Shown piece by piece: positions 1-5,608 of a stretch of 6,007 nucleotides of DNA. Below the pieces are notes generated by a model. That model was not told where the DNA came from. It made no database searches and was given only the letters and a program-made list of their open reading frames with translations. A program made the position numbers and the translations under genes. The stretch lies in the NCBI GenBank assembly GCA_017989885.1, contig JAGNPA010000127.1:1-6007 (forward strand). Direction: 5' to 3'. The stretch's first letter is position 1, and each line of letters begins with the position of its first letter. The DNA comes from Aquabacterium sp. (lineage in GTDB: Bacteria; Pseudomonadota; Gammaproteobacteria; Burkholderiales; Burkholderiaceae_C).

Positions 1-584
1 ACTTCGTGACGCTGACGGGATCGGCCGGCACCGGCAAGACCCTGATCACGCTGGCCGCAGCCCTGAGCCAGGTGCTCGTCGAGCGGCGCTACACGGAAAT
101 CATCGTCACCCGCGTGACGGTGCCGGTGGGCGATGACATCGGCTTCCTGCCCGGCACGGAAGAGGAAAAAATGTCGCCCTGGATGGGCGCGCTGGACGAC
201 AACCTGGAGGTCCTGGCGCGTGGCGACAGCACGGCCGGCGAATGGGGCCGTGCGGCGACGTCCGAGCTGGTGCGCAGCAAGATCAAGATCAAGAGCCTGA
301 ACTTCATGCGGGGTCGCACCTTCTTGAACAAGTTCGTGATCATCGACGAGGCGCAGAACCTGACGCCCAAGCAGATGAAGACGCTGATCACCCGCGCGGG
401 CCCGGGCACCAAGATCGTCTGCCTGGGCAACCTGGCCCAGATCGACACGCCTTACCTGACCGAAGGCAGCTCGGGTCTGACCTATGCGGTGGACAAGTTC
501 AAGGGCTGGCCACATGGCGGCCACGTGACCCTGGCGCGCGGCGAGCGTTCGCGCCTGGCGGATTTCGCCTCCGAGGTGCTGTAA
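1..584 (+). CDS. PhoH-family ATPase, C-terminal part (5' end outside window)
   Basis: The gene enters from the left edge; the reading frame starts at base 3 and ends with TAA at 582-584, leaving 193 residues. Counting from the first whole codon, a Walker A motif GSAGTGKT lies at residues 6-13, a Walker B strand FVIIDEAQNL at 111-120 (D115, E116), and a GNLAQID motif at 142-148. PhoH-type signatures P-V-G-D-D-I-G-F-L-P-G (41-51) and the stretch around S-L-N-F-M-R-G-R-T-F (98-107) are present. PhoH proteins are cytoplasmic P-loop NTPases related to helicase cores and are linked to RNA metabolism; their substrates are poorly defined. The spacing resembles the longer PIN-PhoH (YlaK-like) fusion type, whose N-terminal PIN nuclease domain would be upstream, but that part cannot be seen. 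The GTG at base 6 is internal to the Walker A strand and is not the true start. The gene converges on rlmD. Confidence 0.93.
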   Translation, partial: FVTLTGSAGTGKTLITLAAALSQVLVERRYTEIIVTRVTVPVGDDIGFLPGTEEEKMSPWMGALDDNLEVLARGDSTAGEWGRAATSELVRSKIKIKSLNFMRGRTFLNKFVIIDEAQNLTPKQMKTLITRAGPGTKIVCLGNLAQIDTPYLTEGSSGLTYAVDKFKGWPHGGHVTLARGERSRLADFASEVL

Positions 585-602
585 CCCAGCGGGATGCCCG
601 CC

Positions 603-623
603 GCCCCCTGCTGAGTGGGGGGC
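603..623 (+). other. GC-rich hairpin upstream of the terminator
   Basis: GCCCCC at 603-608 can pair with GGGGGC at 618-623, leaving a loop of about nine bases, or seven if T609 pairs with G617. It lies 18 bases after the phoH stop and is not followed by a T tract, so alone it is not a canonical terminator. It could block 3' exonucleases or support termination at the next hairpin. Confidence 0.45.
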
Positions 624-629
624 ACAACG

Positions 630-660
630 AAAAAGCCGAGGTCAATGCCTTGGCTTTTTT
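630..660 (+). terminator. Rho-independent terminator of phoH, possibly bidirectional
   Basis: AAAAAGCCGAGG at 630-641 pairs with CCTTGGCTTTTT at 648-659 around the six-base loop TCAATG. All twelve positions pair in plus-strand RNA, one as a G-U wobble (G638 with T651). Six T residues (655-660) end the element. It sits 45 bases after the phoH stop and 22 bases beyond the rlmD stop. Read on the minus strand, the same hairpin has five terminal T residues, but the wobble becomes an A-C mismatch, so termination of rlmD may be weaker. Confidence 0.85.
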
Positions 661-682
661 CATGGGCGCACGGTGCGCAGGC

Positions 683-2110
683 TCAATCGCGCTCGAACAC
701 CGCCATGCTCTCGACGTGGGCCGTGTGCGGGAACATGTTGACCGCGCCAGCGGCCACGCAGCGGTAGCCACCCTGGTGCACCAGCAGGCCGGCGTCGCGG
801 GCCAGGGTGCCAGGGCTGCAGCTGACGTAGACGATGCGCTTGGGCGGCACCCAGTCGGGCACCAGGGTGGGATCCTGATGCAGGTCGGCCACGGCCTTGG
901 CCAGGGCAAAGGCGCCTTCGCGCGGCGGGTCGACCAGCCACTTGTCGGCATGGCCATAGCCGGCCAGCTCCTGCGGGGTGATCTCGAACAGGTTGCGGGC
1001 CACGAAGCTGGTGCGCTCGGCCTGGCCGTTGGCCAGCGCGTTCTCACGCGAGCGGGCCACCAGGGTTTCGCTGCCTTCGATGCCCAGCACCTCGCGGGCC
1101 TGGGTGGCCAGCGGCAGGGTGAAGTTGCCCAGGCCGCAGAACCAGTCGATCACGCGCTCGTCCTTCTGCACGCCCAGCAGGCGCAGCGCCCGGCCCACCA
1201 GCACCTGGTTGATGGCGTGGTTGACCTGGGTGAAGTCGGTCGGCTTGAACGGCATGGTGATGCCGAACTCGGGCAGGGTGTAGTCCAGCGTGGGCAGGGA
1301 CTCGTCCAGCGGGTGCACGGTGTCCGGGCCCTTGGGCTGCAGCCACCACGAGATGGCCGTTTGGCCACCTTCGGCGGGGCTGTGCTTGGCGGCAAAGGCT
1401 TTGAGGCGCTGCGTGTCGGCGTTGGTGAGCGGCTCCAGATGGCGCAGCACCAGCACGGTGATCCGGGTGCCCACGGCCACTTCGATCTGCGGCAGGCGGT
1501 CGCGCTGGTCCATGCCGGCGATCAGCTCGCGCAGCGGCACCAGCAGGCGGCTGACGTGCGGCGGCAGGATCTCGCAGGTCTTCATGTCGGCCACGTAGCG
1601 CGATTTGCGCTCGTGAAAGCCCACCAGCACGGTGCCCTTCTTGGCCACGTAGCGCACCGACAGGCGGGCGCGGAAGCGGTAGCCCCAGGCCGGGCCTTCG
1701 ATGGGGCGCAGCAGGGTTTCGGGCTTGACTTTGCCCAGGTGCCAGAGGTTGTCTTCCAGCACACGCTGCTTGACGGCGACCTGGGCACTGGCGTGGAAGT
1801 GCTGCATCTTGCAGCCGCCGCACAGGCCGAAGTAGGTGCAGCCGGGCTCGACACGCTGGGAACTGTCGCGGCGACGTTCGGTCATCGTCGCCTGCTCCCA
1901 GTTGTTCTTGCGGCGGTTCACGCTGACGCGCACTTCCTCACCGGGCAGCGCGTCTTCGATGAAGACGACCTTGCCATCGGCGCGGTGGGCCACGCCCTGC
2001 GCCTCCAGGTCCAGGGATTCGACTTTCAGCCACTCCAGGTGGGGTGGAACAGGGGCCACGACCGGCTCGGCGGCGTCGCCAGAAACAGAAACGGGGGATG
2101 CATCACTCAT
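683..2110 (-). CDS. rlmD: 23S rRNA (uracil-1939-C5)-methyltransferase RlmD
   Basis: The 475-residue product matches RlmD (RumA), which uses S-adenosylmethionine to make m5U1939 in 23S rRNA in the cytoplasm. A TRAM-like RNA-binding region lies at about 27-78. Cysteines C91, C97, C100 and C179 have the C-x5-C-x2-C...C layout of the 4Fe-4S cluster of the family. The Rossmann methyltransferase part has the SAM loop D-W-F-C-G-L-G-N-F (322-330), acidic E345, the D-P-P-R-E-G motif (394-399), the catalytic nucleophile C431 in Y-V-S-C-S-P, and the likely general base E467 in H-V-E-S. Nothing essential is missing. ATG at 2110 leaves room for a short extra N-terminal tail (about 25 residues) before TRAM. 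A clear Shine-Dalgarno is lacking; only a G run precedes the ATG. It is the last gene of the minus-strand series, 73 bases after nlpD. Family paralogues RlmC and TrmA are less likely because of the TRAM domain together with the Fe-S cysteines. Confidence 0.97.
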   Translation of the reverse strand: MSDASPVSVSGDAAEPVVAPVPPHLEWLKVESLDLEAQGVAHRADGKVVFIEDALPGEEVRVSVNRRKNNWEQATMTERRRDSSQRVEPGCTYFGLCGGCKMQHFHASAQVAVKQRVLEDNLWHLGKVKPETLLRPIEGPAWGYRFRARLSVRYVAKKGTVLVGFHERKSRYVADMKTCEILPPHVSRLLVPLRELIAGMDQRDRLPQIEVAVGTRITVLVLRHLEPLTNADTQRLKAFAAKHSPAEGGQTAISWWLQPKGPDTVHPLDESLPTLDYTLPEFGITMPFKPTDFTQVNHAINQVLVGRALRLLGVQKDERVIDWFCGLGNFTLPLATQAREVLGIEGSETLVARSRENALANGQAERTSFVARNLFEITPQELAGYGHADKWLVDPPREGAFALAKAVADLHQDPTLVPDWVPPKRIVYVSCSPGTLARDAGLLVHQGGYRCVAAGAVNMFPHTAHVESMAVFERD

Positions 2111-2143
2111 CCCCCGATTGTCTCAGGACTGTGGCCTGTTCTG

Positions 2144-2180
2144 GCAGACGCTGCGTGCGGCCTCGCAGCTCAGCGTCTGC
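2144..2180 (-). other. Stem-loop between nlpD and rlmD
   Basis: Perfect 10-bp inverted repeat: GCAGACGCTG at 2144-2153 and CAGCGTCTGC at 2171-2180, with a 17-base loop. An alternative inner stem CTGCG (2151-2155) with CGCAG (2164-2168) would compete with it. On the minus strand it begins three bases after the nlpD stop codon. No T tract follows, so it does not look like a standard intrinsic terminator. It could stabilise the 3' end of nlpD mRNA, act as a processing site, or lower read-through into rlmD. Confidence 0.6.
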
Positions 2181-2183
2181 ACA

Positions 2184-3068
2184 TCAGCGCGACGGCAGCT
2201 GGCGCGCCGGGTCGATGGGCTTGCCCTGCTTGCGGATCTCGAAGTGCAGCTGGACGCGGTCGGCGTCGGTGGCACCCATTTCGGCGATCTTCTGGCCCTT
2301 GCGCACGGCCTGGTCTTCCTTGACCAGCAGCGCCTGGTTGTGGGCGTAGGCCGTCAGGTAATCACCGCTGTGCTTGATGATGATGAGGTTGCCGTAGCCA
2401 CGCAGGCCCGAACCGGCGTAGACCACGCGGCCATCGCCGGCGGCCACGACCGGGTCACCGGCCTTGCCGCCAATGACCAGACCCTTGCGCTTGCCCTCTT
2501 CGAACTGGGCGATGGTGGGGCCGTTGGCGGGCCACGTCCAGGCGGGCTCGTCAGCGCTCTTGACGTCGGGCTTGGTGTCAGGCGCACTGACCGCCGCCGA
2601 GCTGGAGCTGCTGGCGGCCACTGACGCCGCAGCGGCGGCAGGGGCCGAGGCGGCTTTGCCATCGACCGGGCGGGCCTCGATGCGTGCGGTGGTCACGGGC
2701 TTGGCAGCGACCATGCCGCCCGTCACCGGACTGGCCGCAGCGGTGGCAGCTGCCTCGCCCACGGGCGGAACGATGCGGATCACCTGACCGACTTCAATGC
2801 GGTTGGGGTTCTCGATGTTGTTCCAGGCGGCAATGTCGCGCCAGCTCTGGCCGGTTTCCAGGCCAATGCGGATCAGGGTGTCGCTGGGTTTGATGGTGTA
2901 GTAGCCGGGCTTGCCCGCGTTCTCGGCACCCGGCGGCAGGCGCAGCGCCTGGGTGGTGCTGGCGCGCTCCTCGACCGGGGCACGGTGAATGGGCGAGGCG
3001 CAACCGGCCAGAATGGCCACAACGGCCACCGAAGTGATCAATCGGAAAGAAGGTGTGATGTATTGCAT
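2184..3068 (-). CDS. nlpD: NlpD-like lipoprotein: LysM plus degenerate M23 (LytM) domain
   Basis: The 294-residue product starts with a lipoprotein signal peptide: positively charged R9, a hydrophobic stretch 10-20 and lipobox L-A-G-C with C23 as the lipidated residue; Ala at +2 favours outer-membrane sorting. A LysM peptidoglycan-binding domain covers about 56-100 (Y-T-I-K-P-S-D-T-L to V-G-Q-V-I-R-I). A low-complexity Ala/Ser/Pro linker follows (about 101-175), then an M23/LytM domain (about 176-290). In this domain the metal ligands of active M23 enzymes look lost: R194 and V198 replace the His and Asp of H-x3-D, and Q273 replaces the first His of H-x-H, while H243 and H275 remain. In E. 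coli, NlpD is likewise inactive and activates the amidase AmiC at the division septum; the same role is inferred here. The ATG at 3068 gives an ideal signal peptide although no Shine-Dalgarno is visible. Position after surE and pcm supports the name. Confidence 0.93.
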   Translation of the reverse strand: MQYITPSFRLITSVAVVAILAGCASPIHRAPVEERASTTQALRLPPGAENAGKPGYYTIKPSDTLIRIGLETGQSWRDIAAWNNIENPNRIEVGQVIRIVPPVGEAAATAAASPVTGGMVAAKPVTTARIEARPVDGKAASAPAAAAASVAASSSSSAAVSAPDTKPDVKSADEPAWTWPANGPTIAQFEEGKRKGLVIGGKAGDPVVAAGDGRVVYAGSGLRGYGNLIIIKHSGDYLTAYAHNQALLVKEDQAVRKGQKIAEMGATDADRVQLHFEIRKQGKPIDPARQLPSR

Positions 3069-3108
3069 GAGACCAATCGTCGTGCCCGAGACAGGGTGTG
3101 CCTCAGGG

Positions 3109-3114
3109 TGTCAA
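3109..3114 (-). promoter_or_regulatory. Possible -35 hexamer ahead of nlpD
   Basis: The minus strand carries an exact TTGACA at 3114-3109, immediately after the pcm stop codon and about 40 bases before the nlpD ATG. At 16-18 bases spacing no good -10 hexamer is seen (the 17-base position reads TCTCGG). It could be half of an nlpD promoter used with an activator, or chance. Weak evidence. Confidence 0.2.
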
Positions 3115-3117
3115 ACA

Positions 3118-4020
3118 TCAGGTGGTCCCCGATTTTAGGGGGACGAACAAGACCGCGCCGGCGCGGGTGTGTTGAAAACGGCCATCGGCCAGGCGATCGA
3201 CGATGACGAGCACCTGCCCGCCCCGCTCGTCCTGGGTGGGGGCCACAAGCCGCCCTCCCGGCGCGAGCTGGTCGAGCCAGGCTTGGGGCAGCGCAGCGCC
3301 ACCCGCAGCGGCGATGATGGTGTCGTAAGGCGCCGAGGGCGCATGACCGATCATGCCGTCACCATACACCAAACGCACATCGGGCGAGGTGGGCACGACG
3401 GCACGCAGTTGATCCAGGTTGCTGCGTGCCTTGTGGTGCAGGTCGCGCAGACGCTCGATGGACACGACCCGGCGCGCCAGATGGCCGAGCAAGGCCGCCT
3501 GGTAGCCGCAGCCGGTGCCGATTTCCAGGCAATTGCCCAGGGGTTTGGTGCTGCCAGGCACGCCCGGCACGTCGGACTGGATCAAGCCCGGTCGCACGCA
3601 CAGGAGCTGGATCATGGCGGCCACGACCGAGGGCTTGGAGATGGTCTGGCCCAGGCCGATGGGCAGACTGGTGTCTTCGTAGGCCTGGTTGACCAGCGCC
3701 GTGTCCACAAACAGGTGGCGCGGCACGGTGGCAAAGGCCTGGAGCACGCCTGCATGGTTGATGCCTTCGGCCTGCAGGCGCTGCACCATGCGCATGCGCA
3801 CGTGAGCGGAGTCCAGCCCCAGGCCTTGCGGGGCGGTGTAGCGCTGGCGATCGCGTTCGGCCAGGTGCAAGGGCGCCTGGGGGCGCAACACTTCGCGTGA
3901 CACGCGCGGCGCGGGGGTGCTGCCAATGGGGGTGCGTCCCCCACCGGCTCGGGGGGATGCCACCTGATCGAGTTGCAGCGGAAAGCGCCGCGGCTTGCGA
4001 TCGTCGGGGGGCACGCTCAC
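3118..4020 (-). CDS. pcm: Protein-L-isoaspartate O-methyltransferase with N-terminal extension
   Basis: This enzyme methylates isoaspartyl residues in damaged proteins with SAM so that they can return to aspartate. I place the start at GTG 4020-4018: its GTGA overlaps the surE stop, and GGAG at 4029-4026 lies five bases upstream. An upstream in-frame GTG at 4044 has no ribosome site. The product is 300 residues, against about 210 for the E. coli enzyme. The first 71 or so are an Arg/Pro/Gly-rich extension with no recognisable domain. The catalytic part has the family motif [12 protein letters not shown] (119-130), SAM motif [10 protein letters not shown] (165-173), acidic E189, Y-G-D-G (219-222) and A-P-G-G-R-L-V-A-P (253-261). 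Between the helix after the Q-T-I-S motif and motif I there is a loop of about 23 residues (141-163), roughly 15 longer than in E. coli. Translation is probably coupled to surE. Confidence 0.95.
   Translation of the reverse strand: MSVPPDDRKPRRFPLQLDQVASPRAGGGRTPIGSTPAPRVSREVLRPQAPLHLAERDRQRYTAPQGLGLDSAHVRMRMVQRLQAEGINHAGVLQAFATVPRHLFVDTALVNQAYEDTSLPIGLGQTISKPSVVAAMIQLLCVRPGLIQSDVPGVPGSTKPLGNCLEIGTGCGYQAALLGHLARRVVSIERLRDLHHKARSNLDQLRAVVPTSPDVRLVYGDGMIGHAPSAPYDTIIAAAGGAALPQAWLDQLAPGGRLVAPTQDERGGQVLVIVDRLADGRFQHTRAGAVLFVPLKSGTT
3907..3964. repeat. Hairpin-rich G/C-run segment inside the pcm N-terminal extension
   Basis: A compact cluster of G and C runs: GGGGGTGC occurs at 3913-3920 and again at 3928-3935 (15-base period). 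CCCCC at 3938-3942 can pair with GGGGG at 3928-3932 or with GGGGG at 3951-3955, and GGTG (3931-3934) with CACC (3961-3964) extends the second option. It encodes residues of about 19-38 of Pcm, a Gly/Arg/Pro-rich linker. The look is that of a small palindromic repeat unit tolerated in frame, but a single copy cannot prove that. Confidence 0.4.
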
Positions 4021-4766
4021 CGCGGCTCCAACCAACGCTGCCACGTGGGCAGGTGCTGGTGATCGGTCATGTCGACCTTCAGGGGGGTGATGGACACCTG
4101 GCCCTGGCGGATGGCATGGAAATCGGTGCCTTCGCCATCTTCGCGGGCCTCACCGGCCGGACCGATCCAGTAAAACAGGTCGCCACGCGGATTGGCCTGC
4201 GCCACGGCGGGGAAGCTGGCGTGGCGCCGGCCCAGGCGGGTGACGGCCCAGGGCGCGTCGTCGGCCTGCGCTGAAGAGGGAATGTTGACGTTGAGCAGCC
4301 ACGGATGGCCGGCCGGCGGCTGCGCCAGGACCTGCTCGATGACGCGGCGGGCCACACGGGCGGCCACATCCAGGTGCGCCCAGCCCTTGTCCACCAGGGA
4401 GAAGGCGATGGCCGGGATGCCGAACAGGTAGCCCTCGGTGGCGGCGGCCACGGTGCCGGAGTACAGGGTGTCGTCCCCCATGTTGGCGCCGTTGTTGATG
4501 CCGGACAGCACCAGGTCAGGTTTGGGGATGAGACCGGCCGTGAGGGCCAGGTGCACGCTGTCAGACGGGGTGCCGCTGACGTAGCGGAAGCCGTTGGCGG
4601 CTGTGTGCAGGCTCAGGGGCTGGTGCAGGGTCAGGGCGTTGGAGGTGCCGCTGGCGTTGCGCTCGGGCGCAAACACATCGATCTCGCCCAGGCCCTGGCA
4701 AGCTTCCACCAGCGCGGCAATGCCGGGCGCCAGGTAACCGTCGTCGTTGGCAATCAGGATTCGCAT
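4017..4766 (-). CDS. surE: 5'/3'-nucleotidase SurE
   Basis: The 249-residue product is a full-length SurE, a metal-dependent cytoplasmic phosphatase of nucleoside monophosphates linked to stationary-phase and stress survival. The N-terminal [10 protein letters not shown] carries the metal ligands D8 and D9; S39 in N-A-S-G and N91 in S-G-I-N-N-G-A-N (88-95) complete the known site. The [10 protein letters not shown] motif (100-109) and the central F-S-L and L-L-N-V-N-I-P (157-163) segments are also typical. I chose ATG 4766 because the family starts exactly with this strand; an in-frame ATG at 4796 would add ten residues and lies in the palindrome. No Shine-Dalgarno precedes ATG 4766, only pyrimidines, and TACAAT ends six bases upstream, which raises the possibility of a leaderless mRNA. 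It is first in the minus-strand series and overlaps pcm by four bases. Confidence 0.97.
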   Translation of the reverse strand: MRILIANDDGYLAPGIAALVEACQGLGEIDVFAPERNASGTSNALTLHQPLSLHTAANGFRYVSGTPSDSVHLALTAGLIPKPDLVLSGINNGANMGDDTLYSGTVAAATEGYLFGIPAIAFSLVDKGWAHLDVAARVARRVIEQVLAQPPAGHPWLLNVNIPSSAQADDAPWAVTRLGRRHASFPAVAQANPRGDLFYWIGPAGEAREDGEGTDFHAIRQGQVSITPLKVDMTDHQHLPTWQRWLEPR

Positions 4767-4772
4767 GGGAGG

Positions 4773-4778
4773 ATTGTA
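4773..4778 (-). promoter_or_regulatory. -10-like TACAAT just before surE
   Basis: The minus strand has TACAAT (4778-4773), five of six matches to TATAAT, ending six bases before the surE ATG. A transcript from it would begin at or within a base or two of the start codon, so surE mRNA would be leaderless; this fits the lack of a Shine-Dalgarno. No good -35 lies 16-18 bases upstream (that place falls in the palindrome). Confidence 0.35.
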
Positions 4779-4791
4779 GGAGGAGCAACCA

Positions 4792-4807
4792 TCCACTATA
4801 TAGTGGA
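4792..4807. promoter_or_regulatory. Perfect 16-bp palindrome in the surE/response-regulator divergent region
   Basis: TCCACTATATAGTGGA is a perfect inverted repeat with no spacer; the flanking bases do not extend it. It lies 25 bases upstream of the surE ATG and 52 bases upstream of the response-regulator ATG, in a 93-base region between two divergent genes. Its AT core is unusual in this GC-rich DNA. Each strand reads TATAGT (plus 4799-4804, minus 4800-4795), five of six matches to a -10 box, so it may be a pair of overlapping divergent -10 elements, an operator for a dimeric regulator, or both. The regulator next door is an obvious candidate binder, but that is inference. Confidence 0.5.
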
Positions 4808-4848
4808 GCCGAACACATCACACCCGGCCCACTGAGAGGCGGGCAGGG

Positions 4849-4854
4849 GGAGGA
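4849..4854 (+). promoter_or_regulatory. Strong ribosome binding site of the response regulator
   Basis: GGAGGA at 4849-4854 is followed by five bases and then ATG at 4860. It is the best Shine-Dalgarno in the window and fixes the start of the response regulator. Confidence 0.85.
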
Positions 4855-4859
4855 ACGAC

Positions 4860-5573
4860 ATGTCGGTCAAGGTTCTGATTCTGGAAGACAACCCGGTGGC
4901 CCGTGGCTTCCTGTGCCGCGTCGTGAGCGAGAGCTTCAGCGACGTCAGCGGCATCGTGGAAGTGAGCGATCTGGCCTCGGCCCGGCGTGAGCTGGGCATC
5001 GCGGCCGGTGGGCAGGCGGTGCCGGGAGACGCGCCGTTTCAGCTGATCTTGCTGGACCTGGAGCTGCCCGATGGCAGTGGTCTGGAGTTGCTGCGCCAGT
5101 TGGGCGGCTACCCGGCCACGCGCATCGTCACGACCTTGTACTCGGACGACGAGCACCTCTTCCCTGCCCTGCAGTACGGGGCCGACGGCTACCTGCTCAA
5201 GGAAGACCGTTTCGAGGTGCTGGTGGAAGAGCTGCAAAAGATCGTGCGCGGCCAGCCCCCTCTGTCGCCAGCGATTGCGCGGCGCCTGCTGCACCACTTC
5301 CGCACGGGTGAAGGGCATTCGGGCTGGGGCGCGCTGTCACCGGCGCTGACGGGCACGCAGGCCCAGGTCGAACCTGACCATGAGCAACTGACGCCGCGCG
5401 AGAGCGAGGTGCTGACCTACCTGAGCAAGGGCTTCACGATCAAGGAGATCGCCTCGCTGATGGGCATCAAGTGGTTCACGGTCAACGACCACATCAAGTC
5501 CATCTACAAGAAGCTCAATGTGTCCAGCCGGGCCGAGGCGGCCGTGCTGGCCAGCAAGCAGGGCCTGGTCTGA
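4860..5573 (+). CDS. NarL/LuxR-type two-component response regulator
   Basis: The 237-residue protein has an N-terminal receiver domain (about 3-130) and a C-terminal LuxR/GerE helix-turn-helix (about 175-235). The receiver looks competent: acidic pair E9-D10, phosphoacceptor D66 in L-L-D-L-E-L-P-D-G, switch threonine T91/T92, and K114 in L-L-K-E-D. The output domain starts with L-T-P-R-E-S-E-V-L (177-185), then K-E-I-A-S-L-M-G (195-202) and the recognition helix region F-T-V-N-D-H-I-K-S-I-Y-K-K-L-N-V (206-221). It should bind DNA as a dimer when phosphorylated and act on transcription; its targets are unknown. The receiver has a slightly long loop before D66 (about residues 46-60, G-I-A-A-G-G-Q-A-V-P-G-D). 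It is divergent from surE and 35 bases ahead of a histidine kinase gene, its probable partner. I cannot assign a specific gene name. Confidence 0.95.
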   Translation: MSVKVLILEDNPVARGFLCRVVSESFSDVSGIVEVSDLASARRELGIAAGGQAVPGDAPFQLILLDLELPDGSGLELLRQLGGYPATRIVTTLYSDDEHLFPALQYGADGYLLKEDRFEVLVEELQKIVRGQPPLSPAIARRLLHHFRTGEGHSGWGALSPALTGTQAQVEPDHEQLTPRESEVLTYLSKGFTIKEIASLMGIKWFTVNDHIKSIYKKLNVSSRAEAAVLASKQGLV

Positions 5574-5608
5574 GCCTTCGGGCGGCCGGCTGAACTCCCC
5601 TTCAGTCC

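Noticed and set aside
242..2323. A 693-codon open frame on the plus strand covering rlmD in antisense.
   Set aside because: It runs through the phoH end, the terminator and the whole opposite strand of rlmD; its product is His/Gln/Gly/Ala-rich with no domain. Such frames arise from the codon bias of GC-rich genes. RlmD on the minus strand has all catalytic motifs.
3169..3900. A 243-codon plus-strand frame opposite pcm.
   Set aside because: Antisense shadow of pcm with low-complexity composition, no ribosome site and no recognisable motif.
4767..4796. Extended SurE start at ATG 4796, adding ten residues.
   Set aside because: SurE proteins start with the M-R-I-L-x-x-N-D-D-G strand; the added residues have no family match, and this ATG lies inside the palindrome.
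4792..4807. The palindrome as an NrdR box.
   Set aside because: The core C-TATATA-G is two bases shorter than the NrdR pattern between the conserved C and G, and no ribonucleotide reductase gene is nearby.
4818..5318. A 166-codon minus-strand frame opposite the response regulator, and a similar one at 5337-5837.
   Set aside because: Both mirror the codons of the regulator or kinase genes; residue makeup is that of antisense translation, and the plus-strand proteins have clear domains.
5574..5608. A terminator between the response regulator and the kinase.
   Set aside because: Only short AGCC/GGCT pairing is possible and there is no T tract; the 35-base gap is consistent with a shared transcript.
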